NCBI RefSeq assembly: GCF_022489025.1
Contig: NZ_JAKVTG010000003.1
Coordinates: 236,890-300,889 of the forward strand
DNA length: 64,000 nt
Origin: Planococcus halocryophilus
GTDB taxonomy: Bacteria; Bacillota; Bacilli; Bacillales_A; Planococcaceae
Direction: 5' to 3'
The position numbers were made by a program, and so were the translations under genes. Positions 1 to 7,654 of the stretch are shown here, piece after piece (position 1 is the stretch's first letter; every line of letters begins with the position of its first letter). Under the pieces are notes generated by a model. It made no database searches, was not told where the DNA came from, and saw only the letters and a program-made list of their open reading frames with translations.

Positions 1-351
1 CGAAAAGCTTATGGCGGTGCTTATGTAGCATTAAACTCTAAATCTATTGGAGCTGATTTGGTTTATTCATGGCCAAATGCTGAAATTGCCGTTATGGGAC
101 CAAATGGAGCTGCCAACATCATTTTTGCTCGTGAAATTGCCGCAAGCGAAAACCCAGAAGAAACGCGCGCAGCGAAAATTGAAGAATACCGTGTGAAATT
201 CGCAAATCCATATGTAGCTGCGGCTCGTGGTATGGTTGATGACGTGATCGACCCACGCGAAACACGTATTAAATTGATCCAAGCATTAGAAATGATGCGC
301 AATAAAAAAGATACACGACCAGCAAAAAAACATGGCAATATGCCCCTGTAA
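1..351 (+). CDS. Acyl-CoA carboxylase carboxyltransferase subunit, C-terminal part (partial)
   Basis: The frame is open from base 1 and gives the last 116 residues of a biotin-dependent acyl-CoA carboxylase beta subunit (propionyl-CoA carboxylase type), which moves CO2 from carboxybiotin to an acyl-CoA. Family signatures visible are GGAYVALNSK near the start, MGPNGAANIIFARE in the middle and DDVIDPRETR near the end. The gene ends 21 bases before the M20 peptidase gene, the order of yqjD-yqjE in Bacillus subtilis, so the two are probably co-transcribed. The N-terminal part lies left of the window. Acyl-CoA preference cannot be read from this fragment. Confidence 0.9.
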   Translation, partial: RKAYGGAYVALNSKSIGADLVYSWPNAEIAVMGPNGAANIIFAREIAASENPEETRAAKIEEYRVKFANPYVAAARGMVDDVIDPRETRIKLIQALEMMRNKKDTRPAKKHGNMPL

Positions 352-372
352 GATATAGAAGGAGTGTTTTGG

Positions 373-1491
373 ATGAATAACGAACGATTGATAAATGAAT
401 TTTTGGAACTGGTTCAAATTGACTCAGAAACAAAACATGAAGGTCCGATTTCTGCAATATTACAAACTAAATTAGAAGCAATGGGTTTTCATGTCGTTAT
501 TGACGAATCCGCTACAGTAACTGGTCACGGTGCAGGGAATATTATTGCTACGTTACGTGGAAATTTGAGCGAAGTTCCGGCTATCTACTTTACGGTTCAT
601 ATGGATACAGTAACGCCAGGTGTAGGTGTTAAACCTGAAATTCGTGATGGCTATGTCTATTCGGATGGAACAACTATTTTAGGGGCAGATGATAAAGCTG
701 GAATTGCTGCTTTGTTTGAAATGATTCGTGTGCTTCAAGAGCAAGAAATTCCGCATGGTGATATTCAATTGGTTATCACTGCTGGAGAAGAAAGTGGGCT
801 AGTTGGAGCAAAAGAACTAGACTCTTCACTGATGATTGCCAAATACGGCTATGCTGTAGATAGCGATGGCAAAGTAGGTGGAATTGTGACTGCTGCACCG
901 AACCAAGCGAAACTATGGACAACCATTTATGGTAAAACAGCTCATGCGGGTGTTGCGCCTGAAAAAGGCATTTCAGCCATCAGTATTGCTGCAAAAGCCA
1001 TTGCTAAAATGACGTTAGGGCGTATCGATGAAGAAACGACTGCTAATATTGGACATTTTGAAGGGGGCGGAGCTACTAACATTGTTTGTGATGAAGTCCG
1101 TATTCTATCGGAAGCCCGTTCAATTAGCGAAGACAAATTAGCCGCACAAACGATTCACATGGAATCAGTTTTTGAACAAGTTGCTGAAAATCTTGGCGGA
1201 CGTGCAGAAACAAAAGTCCAATTAATGTACCCAGGTTTCCATTTTGATGATATGGACCCTGTTGTAGAAATTGCACAAAAAGCTGCCGCTAAAATTGGAC
1301 GCCCGTCTCCAGTTTTGACGAGTGGTGGAGGCAGTGATGCAAACATATTCAATGGTTTTGGCATTCCGACTGTTAACCTTTGTGTTGGATATGAAGAAAT
1401 TCATACTAAAAATGAACGTATGCCAATCGAAGAACTTGAAAAATTAACCGAATTATTGGTTGAAATTGTTAAAGAATCCACACATAAGTAA
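373..1491 (+). CDS. M20-family peptidase, tripeptidase T-like (YqjE type)
   Basis: A 372-residue metallo-aminopeptidase relative of peptidase T, expected in the cytoplasm and acting on small peptides. Metal ligands are in the usual places: HMD at residues 76-78, GADDKAG with D106, the catalytic pair TAGEES at 137-142, AVDSDG around 163, and a C-terminal EIHTKNERM histidine. GGGSDANIFNGFGIP is the typical late M20 motif. The ATG at 373 is preferred over the upstream in-frame GTG at 364 because AAGGAG lies 8-9 bases before it. The position after the carboxylase gene matches yqjD-yqjE. True substrates are not established by the sequence. Confidence 0.9.
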   Translation: MNNERLINEFLELVQIDSETKHEGPISAILQTKLEAMGFHVVIDESATVTGHGAGNIIATLRGNLSEVPAIYFTVHMDTVTPGVGVKPEIRDGYVYSDGTTILGADDKAGIAALFEMIRVLQEQEIPHGDIQLVITAGEESGLVGAKELDSSLMIAKYGYAVDSDGKVGGIVTAAPNQAKLWTTIYGKTAHAGVAPEKGISAISIAAKAIAKMTLGRIDEETTANIGHFEGGGATNIVCDEVRILSEARSISEDKLAAQTIHMESVFEQVAENLGGRAETKVQLMYPGFHFDDMDPVVEIAQKAAAKIGRPSPVLTSGGGSDANIFNGFGIPTVNLCVGYEEIHTKNERMPIEELEKLTELLVEIVKESTHK

Positions 1492-1560
1492 ATAGTAAAG
1501 TGATGACGGAAGAGAAGAACAGGATGTATATAATGGGTTTCTTTTCTATCGTTAAACTAC

Positions 1561-1600
1561 AAAAAACCAACAAATTGTAAATTGATTTGTTGGTTTTTTA
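1561..1600 (+). terminator. Intrinsic terminator after the M20 peptidase gene
   Basis: Fifteen-base arms, AAAAAACCAACAAAT at 1561-1575 and its complement at 1585-1599, with a short loop and a built-in T-run. It closes the carboxylase-peptidase transcript. Confidence 0.85.
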
Positions 1601-1670
1601 TTACTCTATTGAGATTTTAAAAACTATAAAGAAAAAGAAGAATTTACAAATTAAGGAGTGGAAAGTGTTT

Positions 1671-2195
1671 ATGAATATAATTAGACGATTCCTTTTGTTG
1701 GCAAGCTTAGTTTTCTTGATAGTTGGATGTTCGCCAAAACCAGAATTTGAGCAGTATGATGGAAAAGCTTTAAGCATTGCAGTATTAGGAAAAGCACCAG
1801 AAGTTAAAGAAGAGCAAGTGGATTTTCAGGAAATTACATTTGAGGAGTTTAATAAAAAAGAGTTAAGAAAGTATGATGCTGTTTTTGTTATGGAAGAAAA
1901 CCTGTTAAACGCTGCTGAAAGTCAGTACGCGTCAATTTATACAGAAACACACAAACCTTTCTTTTTCATTGGAAATAACAAAGGTGCATATCCTTTTACG
2001 GATGCGGCTTTAAGTTATGAAGATGCAAAAGAAATTCCTGATCATGATTACTATGCGACTAGCTTCTTGCAAACTTCTTATAATGAACAAAGAACCGTAC
2101 GGTACGGTTTATACAATGATGAAAAGAATGAAGAAAATATCCAACAGGCGTTTTCAAGAATGTTTGAAACAGTAGAACAAAGTTCAGGAGATTAA
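1671..2195 (+). CDS. Putative lipoprotein of unknown function
   Basis: A 174-residue protein with a lipoprotein signal: basic start MNIIRRF, a hydrophobic stretch and an IVGC lipobox with the cysteine near residue 19, so it should be anchored outside the membrane. The ATG at 1671 is chosen because TAAGGAG lies about 12 bases upstream and the signal peptide begins there; the frame is open further upstream without such a site. The mature part is acidic with many aromatic residues and shows no domain I recognise. It is flanked by terminators, so it is probably a single-gene unit. Confidence 0.7.
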   Translation: MNIIRRFLLLASLVFLIVGCSPKPEFEQYDGKALSIAVLGKAPEVKEEQVDFQEITFEEFNKKELRKYDAVFVMEENLLNAAESQYASIYTETHKPFFFIGNNKGAYPFTDAALSYEDAKEIPDHDYYATSFLQTSYNEQRTVRYGLYNDEKNEENIQQAFSRMFETVEQSSGD

Positions 2196-2262
2196 CACAC
2201 AAAAAGCGTTATTGATGAAGAATCTTTGATAAGGATTTTTTCAATACGCTTTTTTATGTGTT
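2194..2262. terminator. Bidirectional terminator between convergent genes
   Basis: Long hairpin with arms AACACACAAAAAGCG and CGCTTTTTTATGTGTT around an AT-rich loop. It carries T-runs on both strands and serves the lipoprotein gene on the left and the DUF5412-like gene on the right. Confidence 0.75.
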
Positions 2263-2626
2263 AGTTATTTCTAAAATCGTATTTTTCAGATGGAACATTT
2301 AAATGACGGCCATTAATTTCTACAGTGTTATTGTCGATCCAATTGATGGTAGCTGTTTCTTCTCTATATGCCCAGTAAATATTTTTCTTTCTTTTATCTT
2401 CGTCATTAAAAACCAACTCAGCTCGAACCGAAAAAGCGACAGTTGCACCTCCGCCATCCGTAACATAGGCTCGAACTGTGTAGTCGCCATCTGGCGAAAC
2501 GGCTTCCGTTAGAAAACGCCCTTCTGGCAATCTTTGCATATCAAAAAAGGCCCAATAAATTCCGTATCCTAATAATCCTGAAATAATTAAGAATCCACTT
2601 AAACTAATGAGTAAAAACTTCTTCAT
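2261..2626 (-). CDS. DUF5412-like small membrane-anchored protein
   Basis: A 121-residue protein with one N-terminal membrane segment (about residues 4-28) and an extracellular beta-rich domain. The pattern SPDGDYTVRAYVTDGGGAT followed by IYWAYREE and a final tryptophan strand fits the DUF5412 family; I recognise the pattern but cannot confirm it by search. The start has AGAGGTG upstream on the minus strand. Function unknown; the family is common as small accessory genes in Bacillales. Convergent with the lipoprotein gene on its left. Confidence 0.65.
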   Translation of the reverse strand: MKKFLLISLSGFLIISGLLGYGIYWAFFDMQRLPEGRFLTEAVSPDGDYTVRAYVTDGGGATVAFSVRAELVFNDEDKRKKNIYWAYREETATINWIDNNTVEINGRHLNVPSEKYDFRNN

Positions 2627-2820
2627 TGCTTCACCTCTTTAATTAAAACGACAACAAATAAATTAAGTTCTTTTTTTTAAAAAAAGTGGAGAATCCAGAA
2701 TGCTTTCTGGGTTTTAATCGATTCTTCTTTTTACTTTTGCGATAAGAAATGGCACCCATCAGGATGTATGTTCACTCTTTTTTTGATACACTTAAAGAAA
2801 AGGAAATGAGAGACAGTTCT

Positions 2821-4056
2821 ATGGCCAGCAGAGTGATTTTTCATATTGATATGAATAGTTTTTATGCTTCTGTTGAACAGTCGCATAATCCAGAGTTAAA
2901 AGGAAAAGCGATTGCCATTGCGGGAAATCCGAAAGAAAGAAAAGGGATTATCGTAACATGCTCTTACGAAGCAAGAGCGCATGGCATTTATACGACGATG
3001 CAAGTCCATGAAGCGAAACGGAAATTACCAGAACTGTTGCTACTGCCCCCTAACTTTGAACGATACCGAGCAGCCTCAAAAGCGATGTTTGAAATTTTAC
3101 GTACATATACGGATATGGTGGAACCGGTGTCTATTGATGAAGGCTATGTCGACGTAACCGAATTGACTGAAACGCGTCATGCACTGGAAATTGCTGATGA
3201 AATCCAAAAACGCCTGTTAGCTGAATTGGATTTGCCTTGCTCAATCGGCATTGCACCGAACAAGTTTTTAGCGAAAACAGCATCTGACATGAAAAAACCG
3301 ATGGGCATTACTGTTTTGCGAAAGCGAAGCATTCAGGTATTGTTGTGGCCGAAATCAGTAATAGAGATGCACGGTATTGGTGACAGTACGGCAGCACGCT
3401 TAAAGAGCATAAAAATTGAAACAATTGGTGAGTTAGCAACTGCGAACGAAGGTTTGATTAAAGAAAAAATGGGAAAAAACGGTCTGCGACTACGAGAGCG
3501 AGCAAACGGAATTGACGACCGTCCAGTAGATCCGGATTCCATTTACGATACTAAAAGTGTTGGGACGTCAACAACGTTGCCAATAGATGAAACGGATGAA
3601 CAAAGTTTAAAAGCATTATTTCGTCAGCTTAGTGAGAAAGTGGCCAATCGATTAGAAGCAAAAGAATTGGCCGGTTCCACCGTTAGTATTCAAACGCGTA
3701 GTTCGGATTGGAAAAACAGAACACGTAGCGTTACATTAAATAATACCGTTTGGAAAGCTGAAGATATTCAACGAACGGCATGGCAATTGTTTACTAAACA
3801 TTGGAATGGTGAAGCTTTGCGACTGATAGGTGTGACGGTATCGAACGTGGCAAGTAAAGGCGATTTGACCGAACAATTATCAATCTTTAATTTTCAAGAA
3901 CATGTAAAAGAAGAGCCAATTCTGAATTTGATGGCTAAACTTGAAAGTCGATTTGGAAAAAGCGTTTTGACGCGAGGAACCAAAATTAAAAAAACCAACT
4001 ACGATTCAAAAACAAGTTTTAGTAAAGATTTTTTGGACGATCACGACAGAAAGTAG
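2821..4056 (+). CDS. dinB: DNA polymerase IV (Y-family)
   Basis: A 411-residue translesion polymerase that copies past damaged bases. Catalytic carboxylates lie in FHIDMNSFYASVE (D10) and SIDEGY (D106, E107), with the YEARAHG nucleotide-contact motif near 50. The little-finger domain ends in a sliding-clamp binding motif, QLSIF, at residues 352-356. Start choice is uncertain: ATG 2821 begins the conserved MASRVIFHID, while an in-frame ATG at 2806 and the start at 2749 would add residues not expected for the family; the ribosome site is weak. No LexA box is seen in front, like B. subtilis YqjH (PolY1). RNase Z follows 7 bases later. Confidence 0.93.
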   Translation: MASRVIFHIDMNSFYASVEQSHNPELKGKAIAIAGNPKERKGIIVTCSYEARAHGIYTTMQVHEAKRKLPELLLLPPNFERYRAASKAMFEILRTYTDMVEPVSIDEGYVDVTELTETRHALEIADEIQKRLLAELDLPCSIGIAPNKFLAKTASDMKKPMGITVLRKRSIQVLLWPKSVIEMHGIGDSTAARLKSIKIETIGELATANEGLIKEKMGKNGLRLRERANGIDDRPVDPDSIYDTKSVGTSTTLPIDETDEQSLKALFRQLSEKVANRLEAKELAGSTVSIQTRSSDWKNRTRSVTLNNTVWKAEDIQRTAWQLFTKHWNGEALRLIGVTVSNVASKGDLTEQLSIFNFQEHVKEEPILNLMAKLESRFGKSVLTRGTKIKKTNYDSKTSFSKDFLDDHDRK

Positions 4057-4063
4057 GGAAAGT

Positions 4064-5023
4064 ATGCAATTGTTATTTCTAGGTACTGGAGCGGGAATGC
4101 CTTCAAAACAACGAAACACTTCCGCACTTGTACTGAAGTTGCTAGAAGAACGGGGAACTGTTTGGTTGTTCGACTGTGGAGAAGCAACACAGCATCAAAT
4201 TCTTCGTACTACAGTAAAACCGCGAAAAATTGAAAAAATCTTTATTACGCATTTGCACGGCGATCATATTTTTGGTTTGCCTGGTTTGCTCGGATCTCGT
4301 TCATTTCAAGCAGGAGAAGAACCACTTGAGATTTATGGACCTAAAGGCATTAAAGAGTACGTCCAAATGACGTTAACACTTAGCCGAACTCATTTAACTT
4401 ATCCGATTATTTACCACGAACTATCTGAAGGAATGATATTTGAAGACGAATTGATGACAGTCGAAACGCGTCTTTTAGATCATGTTATTCCATCCTATGG
4501 TTTTCGAATTACGCAAAAACCATTACCACCAAAACTGCTTATTAATAAAGCTCTTTCTCTTGGTGTGCCTAAAGGTCCGTTATTGGCAAAGTTAAAAACA
4601 GGAGAAGACATAGAACTTTCAACTGGTCAGTGGGTACGAAGTGGCGACGTTACAGAACCTGAACAACCCGGATTTGTCGTTACTATTTTAGGCGATACTC
4701 GTTTCTGTAAAGCAGCAGTAGAATTAGGTCTTGGAGCAGATGTGTTAGTGCACGAAGCGACATTTGATGCAACTGCTAAAAAAATGGCTGCAGAATATGG
4801 TCATTCAACTGTTTATGATGCAGCTGAAACTGCTCGATTAGCAGGAGCTAATACATTAATCATGAATCATATTAGTGCTCGTTTTTTACCTGAAGATGAG
4901 AAGTTTTTATTAAAACAAATGAAAGAGCAACATCCACGTGGATTTATTGCGCATGATTTTGCTGAATTTGAATGGCAACAACAAGAGAAAATAATAAGGA
5001 AAAAACAAGGAAGCCGTCTTTAA
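4064..5023 (+). CDS. rnz: Ribonuclease Z
   Basis: A 319-residue metallo-beta-lactamase-fold tRNA 3' processing endonuclease that removes 3' trailers from tRNA precursors. The zinc motif THLHGDH sits at residues 62-68, followed by the exosite-type loop region, and later LGDTRF and NHISARF give the remaining ligands. Length is normal for the short bacterial form. The ATG lies 7 bases after the dinB stop with AGGGAAAG in between, so the two are one operon. In B. subtilis rnz (yqjK) sits in the same neighbourhood. Confidence 0.95.
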   Translation: MQLLFLGTGAGMPSKQRNTSALVLKLLEERGTVWLFDCGEATQHQILRTTVKPRKIEKIFITHLHGDHIFGLPGLLGSRSFQAGEEPLEIYGPKGIKEYVQMTLTLSRTHLTYPIIYHELSEGMIFEDELMTVETRLLDHVIPSYGFRITQKPLPPKLLINKALSLGVPKGPLLAKLKTGEDIELSTGQWVRSGDVTEPEQPGFVVTILGDTRFCKAAVELGLGADVLVHEATFDATAKKMAAEYGHSTVYDAAETARLAGANTLIMNHISARFLPEDEKFLLKQMKEQHPRGFIAHDFAEFEWQQQEKIIRKKQGSRL

Positions 5024-5038
5024 TAGATGGCTTTTTTT
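5011..5038 (+). terminator. Terminator after rnz
   Basis: Short hairpin AGCCGTC / GATGGCT, overlapping the rnz stop region, followed by seven T residues. Confidence 0.8.
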
Positions 5039-5069
5039 GGGTAATTCTAAAAATATTTTTGGAAATAAT

Positions 5070-5083
5070 AGAACATACGTTCG
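5070..5083. promoter_or_regulatory. Candidate LexA (SOS) box upstream of the small toxin gene
   Basis: The sequence AGAACATACGTTCG matches the Gram-positive LexA box (CGAAC, four bases, GTTCG) at all conserved positions except the first base. The central ATAC also fits the purine-N-purine-pyrimidine preference. It lies 72 bases before the toxin ATG and just upstream of a TGTGATAAAAT extended -10-like element at 5087-5097, where a repressor would block transcription. Confidence 0.6.
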
Positions 5084-5154
5084 TTTTGTGATAAAATAAA
5101 GTTACAGCTGTATGAGGGCGGTTTGGCCATTCCCGAGGGAGAGGGGGTGGTAAC

Positions 5155-5262
5155 ATGACCATTGCAGAATCATTCGGTCTCGTTTTTACGAGTATCGGAT
5201 TAACGATTAGCGCCTTGACACTTGTCGTTTCCATGATTTTGGTCATAAACAAAAAAAAATAA
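5155..5262 (+). CDS. Small hydrophobic peptide, putative type I toxin (holin-like toxin family)
   Basis: A 35-residue peptide (begins MTIAESFGLVFTS, ends VINKKK). It has one membrane helix over roughly residues 8-31 and a lysine tail, the plan of the 'putative holin-like toxin' family found in type I toxin-antitoxin systems of Bacillales. A very strong ribosome site, GAGGGAGAGGGGGTGG, precedes the ATG. The stop is followed at once by a hairpin shared with a convergent antisense RNA, and a LexA-like box lies upstream. By family precedent such peptides insert into the membrane and depolarise it. Toxicity here is inferred, not shown. Confidence 0.75.
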   Translation: MTIAESFGLVFTSIGLTISALTLVVSMILVINKKK

Positions 5263-5296
5263 CCGTCCCATGTGGCGTGGAATGACGGTTACTTTT
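5261..5296. terminator. Shared hairpin at the toxin stop codon
   Basis: Arms AACCGTC (5261-5267) and GACGGTT (5284-5290). On the plus strand it is followed by ACTTTTT; on the minus strand by a long T-run (the A9 at 5251-5259). It acts as antitoxin terminator and possibly as a toxin mRNA 3' structure. Confidence 0.7.
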
Positions 5297-5342
5297 TAAG
5301 CCTATATTCCAGCCAACCGCTCTCGTAGCGGCATACAGCTGG

Positions 5343-5369
5343 CCGAATGCGAAAGCATTCGGTTTTTTT
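5343..5369 (+). terminator. Strong terminator of the toxin mRNA
   Basis: Perfect 8-base stem CCGAATGC / GCATTCGG closed by a GAAA tetraloop and followed by seven T residues. On the opposite strand the same stem-loop would be the first hairpin of the antisense RNA. Confidence 0.85.
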
Positions 5370-5380
5370 GCGTTACCTTA

Positions 5381-5408
5381 AGTATACTAAATCTGAAGCA
5401 TTTTGCAA
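5381..5408 (-). promoter_or_regulatory. Promoter of the antisense RNA
   Basis: Minus strand: TTGCAA (5408-5403), 16-base spacer, TATACT (5386-5381), close to sigma-A consensus. It lies only a few bases past the namA stop codon, so reading from namA could also run into the antitoxin. Confidence 0.7.
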
Positions 5409-5413
5409 CTGCC

Positions 5414-6430
5414 TTATAGCCAACCACGCTTATACGGCTCTGGAGCTGTTATTTCAACGTTTAGCTGTTTTGCTGCTGTATATGCCCAATAAGGGTCGCG
5501 AAGCAGTTCGCGGGCTAGAAAGACCATATCAGCGCGTTCATTTTGAAGAATTTCTTCTGCATGCAATGGGCTAGTGATTAAGCCAACTGCACCTGTTGCG
5601 ATCGGTGTATCTTTTTTAATGGTTTCAGCAAAAGCCACTTGATAGCCAGGGAATACAGGAATGCGTGCAGGTACGACAGCCCCTGAGCTAACATCAACCA
5701 AGTCGACGCCTTGCTGTTTCATCCATTGACACATTTCTACATACTGATCGGCAGTCATACCGCCTTCACTATAGTCATGAGCAGAGATACGGACAAATAA
5801 TGGACCATCCCAAACTGTATTTACCTCATCAATCACTTTTCTCAATAAGCGGTAGCGGTTTTCAGCGCTGCCACCATATTCATCTGTCCGGTGGTTTGTT
5901 AAAGGAGACAAAAACTGGTTTAGTAAATAGCCATGTGCACCGTGAAGTTCAATAACATCAAAGCCAGCTTTTTTTGCGCGAATTGCCCCAAGTTTAAAAG
6001 CTTCTATCGTTTCTTCAATATCATCAGAAGACATTTCTTTCGGTAATTTATAGCTGTCATCAAAAGCGAGCGCACTTGCTGAATAGATGTCCCCATCAAC
6101 CGTAGCTTTTCTACCGGCATGAGCCAATTGAATTCCTGTTTTTGCCCCGCTTTGTTTCATTAAACGAACAATTTCGGATTGACCTTCAATGTGAGTGTCG
6201 TCCCAAATGCCAAGATCTCTCGATGAAATACGTCCTTGTGGTTGAACAGCTGTTGCTTCAGTGATTATTAGACCGACGCCTCCAACTGCACGTGTCGGGT
6301 AGTGAATGCGGTGCCAGTCGGTTACTTGCCCATCCTCTTGGTCACTTTGATACATGCACATTGGTGCCATAACAATACGGTTTTTAAAAGTAGTTTCTTT
6401 AATTGTAAATGGTTCAAATAACTTAGCCAT
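5414..6430 (-). CDS. namA: NADPH dehydrogenase, old yellow enzyme family
   Basis: A 338-residue FMN-binding ene-reductase (YqjM type) that reduces activated double bonds and some nitro compounds with NADPH. Seen: APMCMYQ near residue 25, holding the cysteine and tyrosine typical of the YqjM subgroup; HAGRKA; the [16 protein letters not shown] barrel motif with substrate-binding histidines; and ATGAVGLI near the phosphate-binding end. The start at 6430 has a perfect AGGAGG; an upstream in-frame start at 6457 has none. Divergent from rnz, convergent with the toxin gene, and downstream of proC. The same gene lies at the same place in B. subtilis. Confidence 0.95.
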   Translation of the reverse strand: MAKLFEPFTIKETTFKNRIVMAPMCMYQSDQEDGQVTDWHRIHYPTRAVGGVGLIITEATAVQPQGRISSRDLGIWDDTHIEGQSEIVRLMKQSGAKTGIQLAHAGRKATVDGDIYSASALAFDDSYKLPKEMSSDDIEETIEAFKLGAIRAKKAGFDVIELHGAHGYLLNQFLSPLTNHRTDEYGGSAENRYRLLRKVIDEVNTVWDGPLFVRISAHDYSEGGMTADQYVEMCQWMKQQGVDLVDVSSGAVVPARIPVFPGYQVAFAETIKKDTPIATGAVGLITSPLHAEEILQNERADMVFLARELLRDPYWAYTAAKQLNVEITAPEPYKRGWL

Positions 6431-6478
6431 GAACTGTCCTCCTTTTGTTAGATACAACTATAAAGTATACAGAAAGAT

Positions 6479-7282
6479 TTATTTAAATTCTTTCCCAAGC
6501 TCTTTAGAGCGTTCAGAAGCTTTCGTCACACATTCTCCTACGATGTTTTTAAAGTTGTTTTCTGCTAAAGAATCGAGGCCAGCCGCAGTTGTGCCATTTG
6601 GACTTGTAACTTTTATACGCAACTCAGCAAAATCTTCTTGCTGCAACATTTCAGCTGCGCCGGCAAAAGTTTGGCGAACCAACTTTTTAGCGTCCGCATT
6701 TGATAGACCGTTAGCGATCGCTGCTTCAGTCATTGCTTCTGCAAAATAGTAAATATAGGCAGGTCCACTTCCTGCGACACCTGTTACTGCATGCAATTGC
6801 TCTTCAGCAACGACTGTTACGCCGCCTATTGAAGACAATAGCTTGCGTAGTTCATGTTGTTGATCAAGTGTGACATGTTTGCTCCATGCGACACCTGTTG
6901 CCGATTTGCCGATTTTTGCAGAAGTATTCGGCATTGCACGAGCTACTGGGAAATCACCCACATGTTTTTGGATGGTTTCAATCGAGACACCTGCTGCGAC
7001 CGATAAAATTACGGTGTTGCCAGTTAATTTGTCTTTGATGCCATTAAGCGCAACCTCTACATCTTTTGGCTTCATTGCCAACAAAATGAAATTCGCATCT
7101 TTTAATTCGGTTTTCTCTTGGCAGACAATATTCACGCCGTACTCGTCACTTAAAAATTCCAGACGATCAAGATCTGATTTGTTCATCACCGAAATTTCTT
7201 CTGGTTTCATAATACGTTTATTAATCCAGCCATGAATCATAGACTCAGCCATCGATCCGGCTCCTACACAAACGATTTTCAT
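6479..7282 (-). CDS. proC: Pyrroline-5-carboxylate reductase
   Basis: A 267-residue enzyme for the last step of proline synthesis, reducing pyrroline-5-carboxylate with NAD(P)H. It has the N-terminal Rossmann motif VGAGSMAESMI and the C-terminal family signature around SGPAYIYYFAEAM and KLVRQTFAGAAEML. The ATG at 7282 follows GGAAAGAGAG at good distance; the in-frame GTG at 7291 is too close to that site. A T-box leader with a proline specifier lies directly upstream, as for B. subtilis proI, so expression should rise when uncharged tRNA-Pro accumulates. Confidence 0.95.
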   Translation of the reverse strand: MKIVCVGAGSMAESMIHGWINKRIMKPEEISVMNKSDLDRLEFLSDEYGVNIVCQEKTELKDANFILLAMKPKDVEVALNGIKDKLTGNTVILSVAAGVSIETIQKHVGDFPVARAMPNTSAKIGKSATGVAWSKHVTLDQQHELRKLLSSIGGVTVVAEEQLHAVTGVAGSGPAYIYYFAEAMTEAAIANGLSNADAKKLVRQTFAGAAEMLQQEDFAELRIKVTSPNGTTAAGLDSLAENNFKNIVGECVTKASERSKELGKEFK

Positions 7283-7304
7283 ATCAATCACTCTCTTTCC
7301 TCAA

Positions 7305-7541
7305 AATAAAAAGCGCATTCGTCCCTGTTATACAAGGACGAAAACGCTTTGTTTCCGCGGTACCACCTAAGTTTGCCATAAAGACACAACTCGATATCCA
7401 TAACGCGGACAGACGGCCGTGTTTTCACGGCAGCTCAAAAGTAGGTTCCACAAAGGAGAGGGGGGTGCGCATTTCAGCTAAAGCAACACTCTCTTTACAC
7501 CTTCACTTTATGTACTAATCTTTATCTTCGCTCACATATGT
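7305..7541 (-). ncRNA. T-box leader, proline-specific, controlling proC
   Basis: Read on the minus strand, the leader holds the invariant T-box GGTGGTACCGCGG (complement at 7358-7370) that pairs with the tRNA acceptor end. Next comes a terminator, AAAGCG...CGTCC / GGACG...GCTTTTT, ending near 7307. In stem I the specifier context GGAA-CCT-ACTTTTGAGC (codon complement at 7443-7445) reads CCU, a proline codon, which fits the proC gene behind it. An AGTA bulge-like motif lies in the 5' part. Uncharged tRNA-Pro should stabilise the antiterminator. Confidence 0.92.
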
Positions 7542-7547
7542 TATTGA

Positions 7548-7577
7548 ATTATAGAGGATAGAGTGGGCCTTTGTCAA
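7548..7577 (-). promoter_or_regulatory. Promoter of the proC T-box transcript
   Basis: Minus strand: perfect TTGACA (7577-7572), 18-base spacer, perfect TATAAT (7553-7548). Transcription would start near 7541, at the first base of the T-box leader. Confidence 0.85.
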
Positions 7578-7654
7578 ATAACATCAAGAAGTGACGGCGC
7601 GTAATTTTCCATGTATGATAGATGAATAGTGATTCATTTTAAGGGGCTGAGAGT

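Larger units (their letters stand above)
5251..5375 (-). ncRNA. Antisense RNA antitoxin candidate for the small toxin
   Basis: On the minus strand a promoter (TTGCAA, 16 bases, TATACT) fires at about 5375. The transcript would run leftward through a GAAA-tetraloop hairpin (5343-5362), a second stem (GCCAACCGCT region) and the AACCGTC / GACGGTT hairpin at 5261-5290, which on this strand is followed by nine T residues: a complete terminator. The RNA would be about 125 bases and overlap the entire 3' part of a toxin mRNA that ends at the plus-strand terminator near 5369. This is the arrangement of type I antitoxins such as RatA. Confidence 0.65.

Noticed and set aside
2660..2740. Terminator-like hairpin CCAGAATGCTTTCTGG upstream of dinB
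   Set aside because: It is short, has no gene ending into it, and the T-run is weak; it may be a leader structure but is not supported.
5347..5574. A 75-residue rightward protein overlapping the end of namA
   Set aside because: It is antisense to namA and to the antisense-RNA promoter, has no ribosome site, and its composition is that of a shadow frame.
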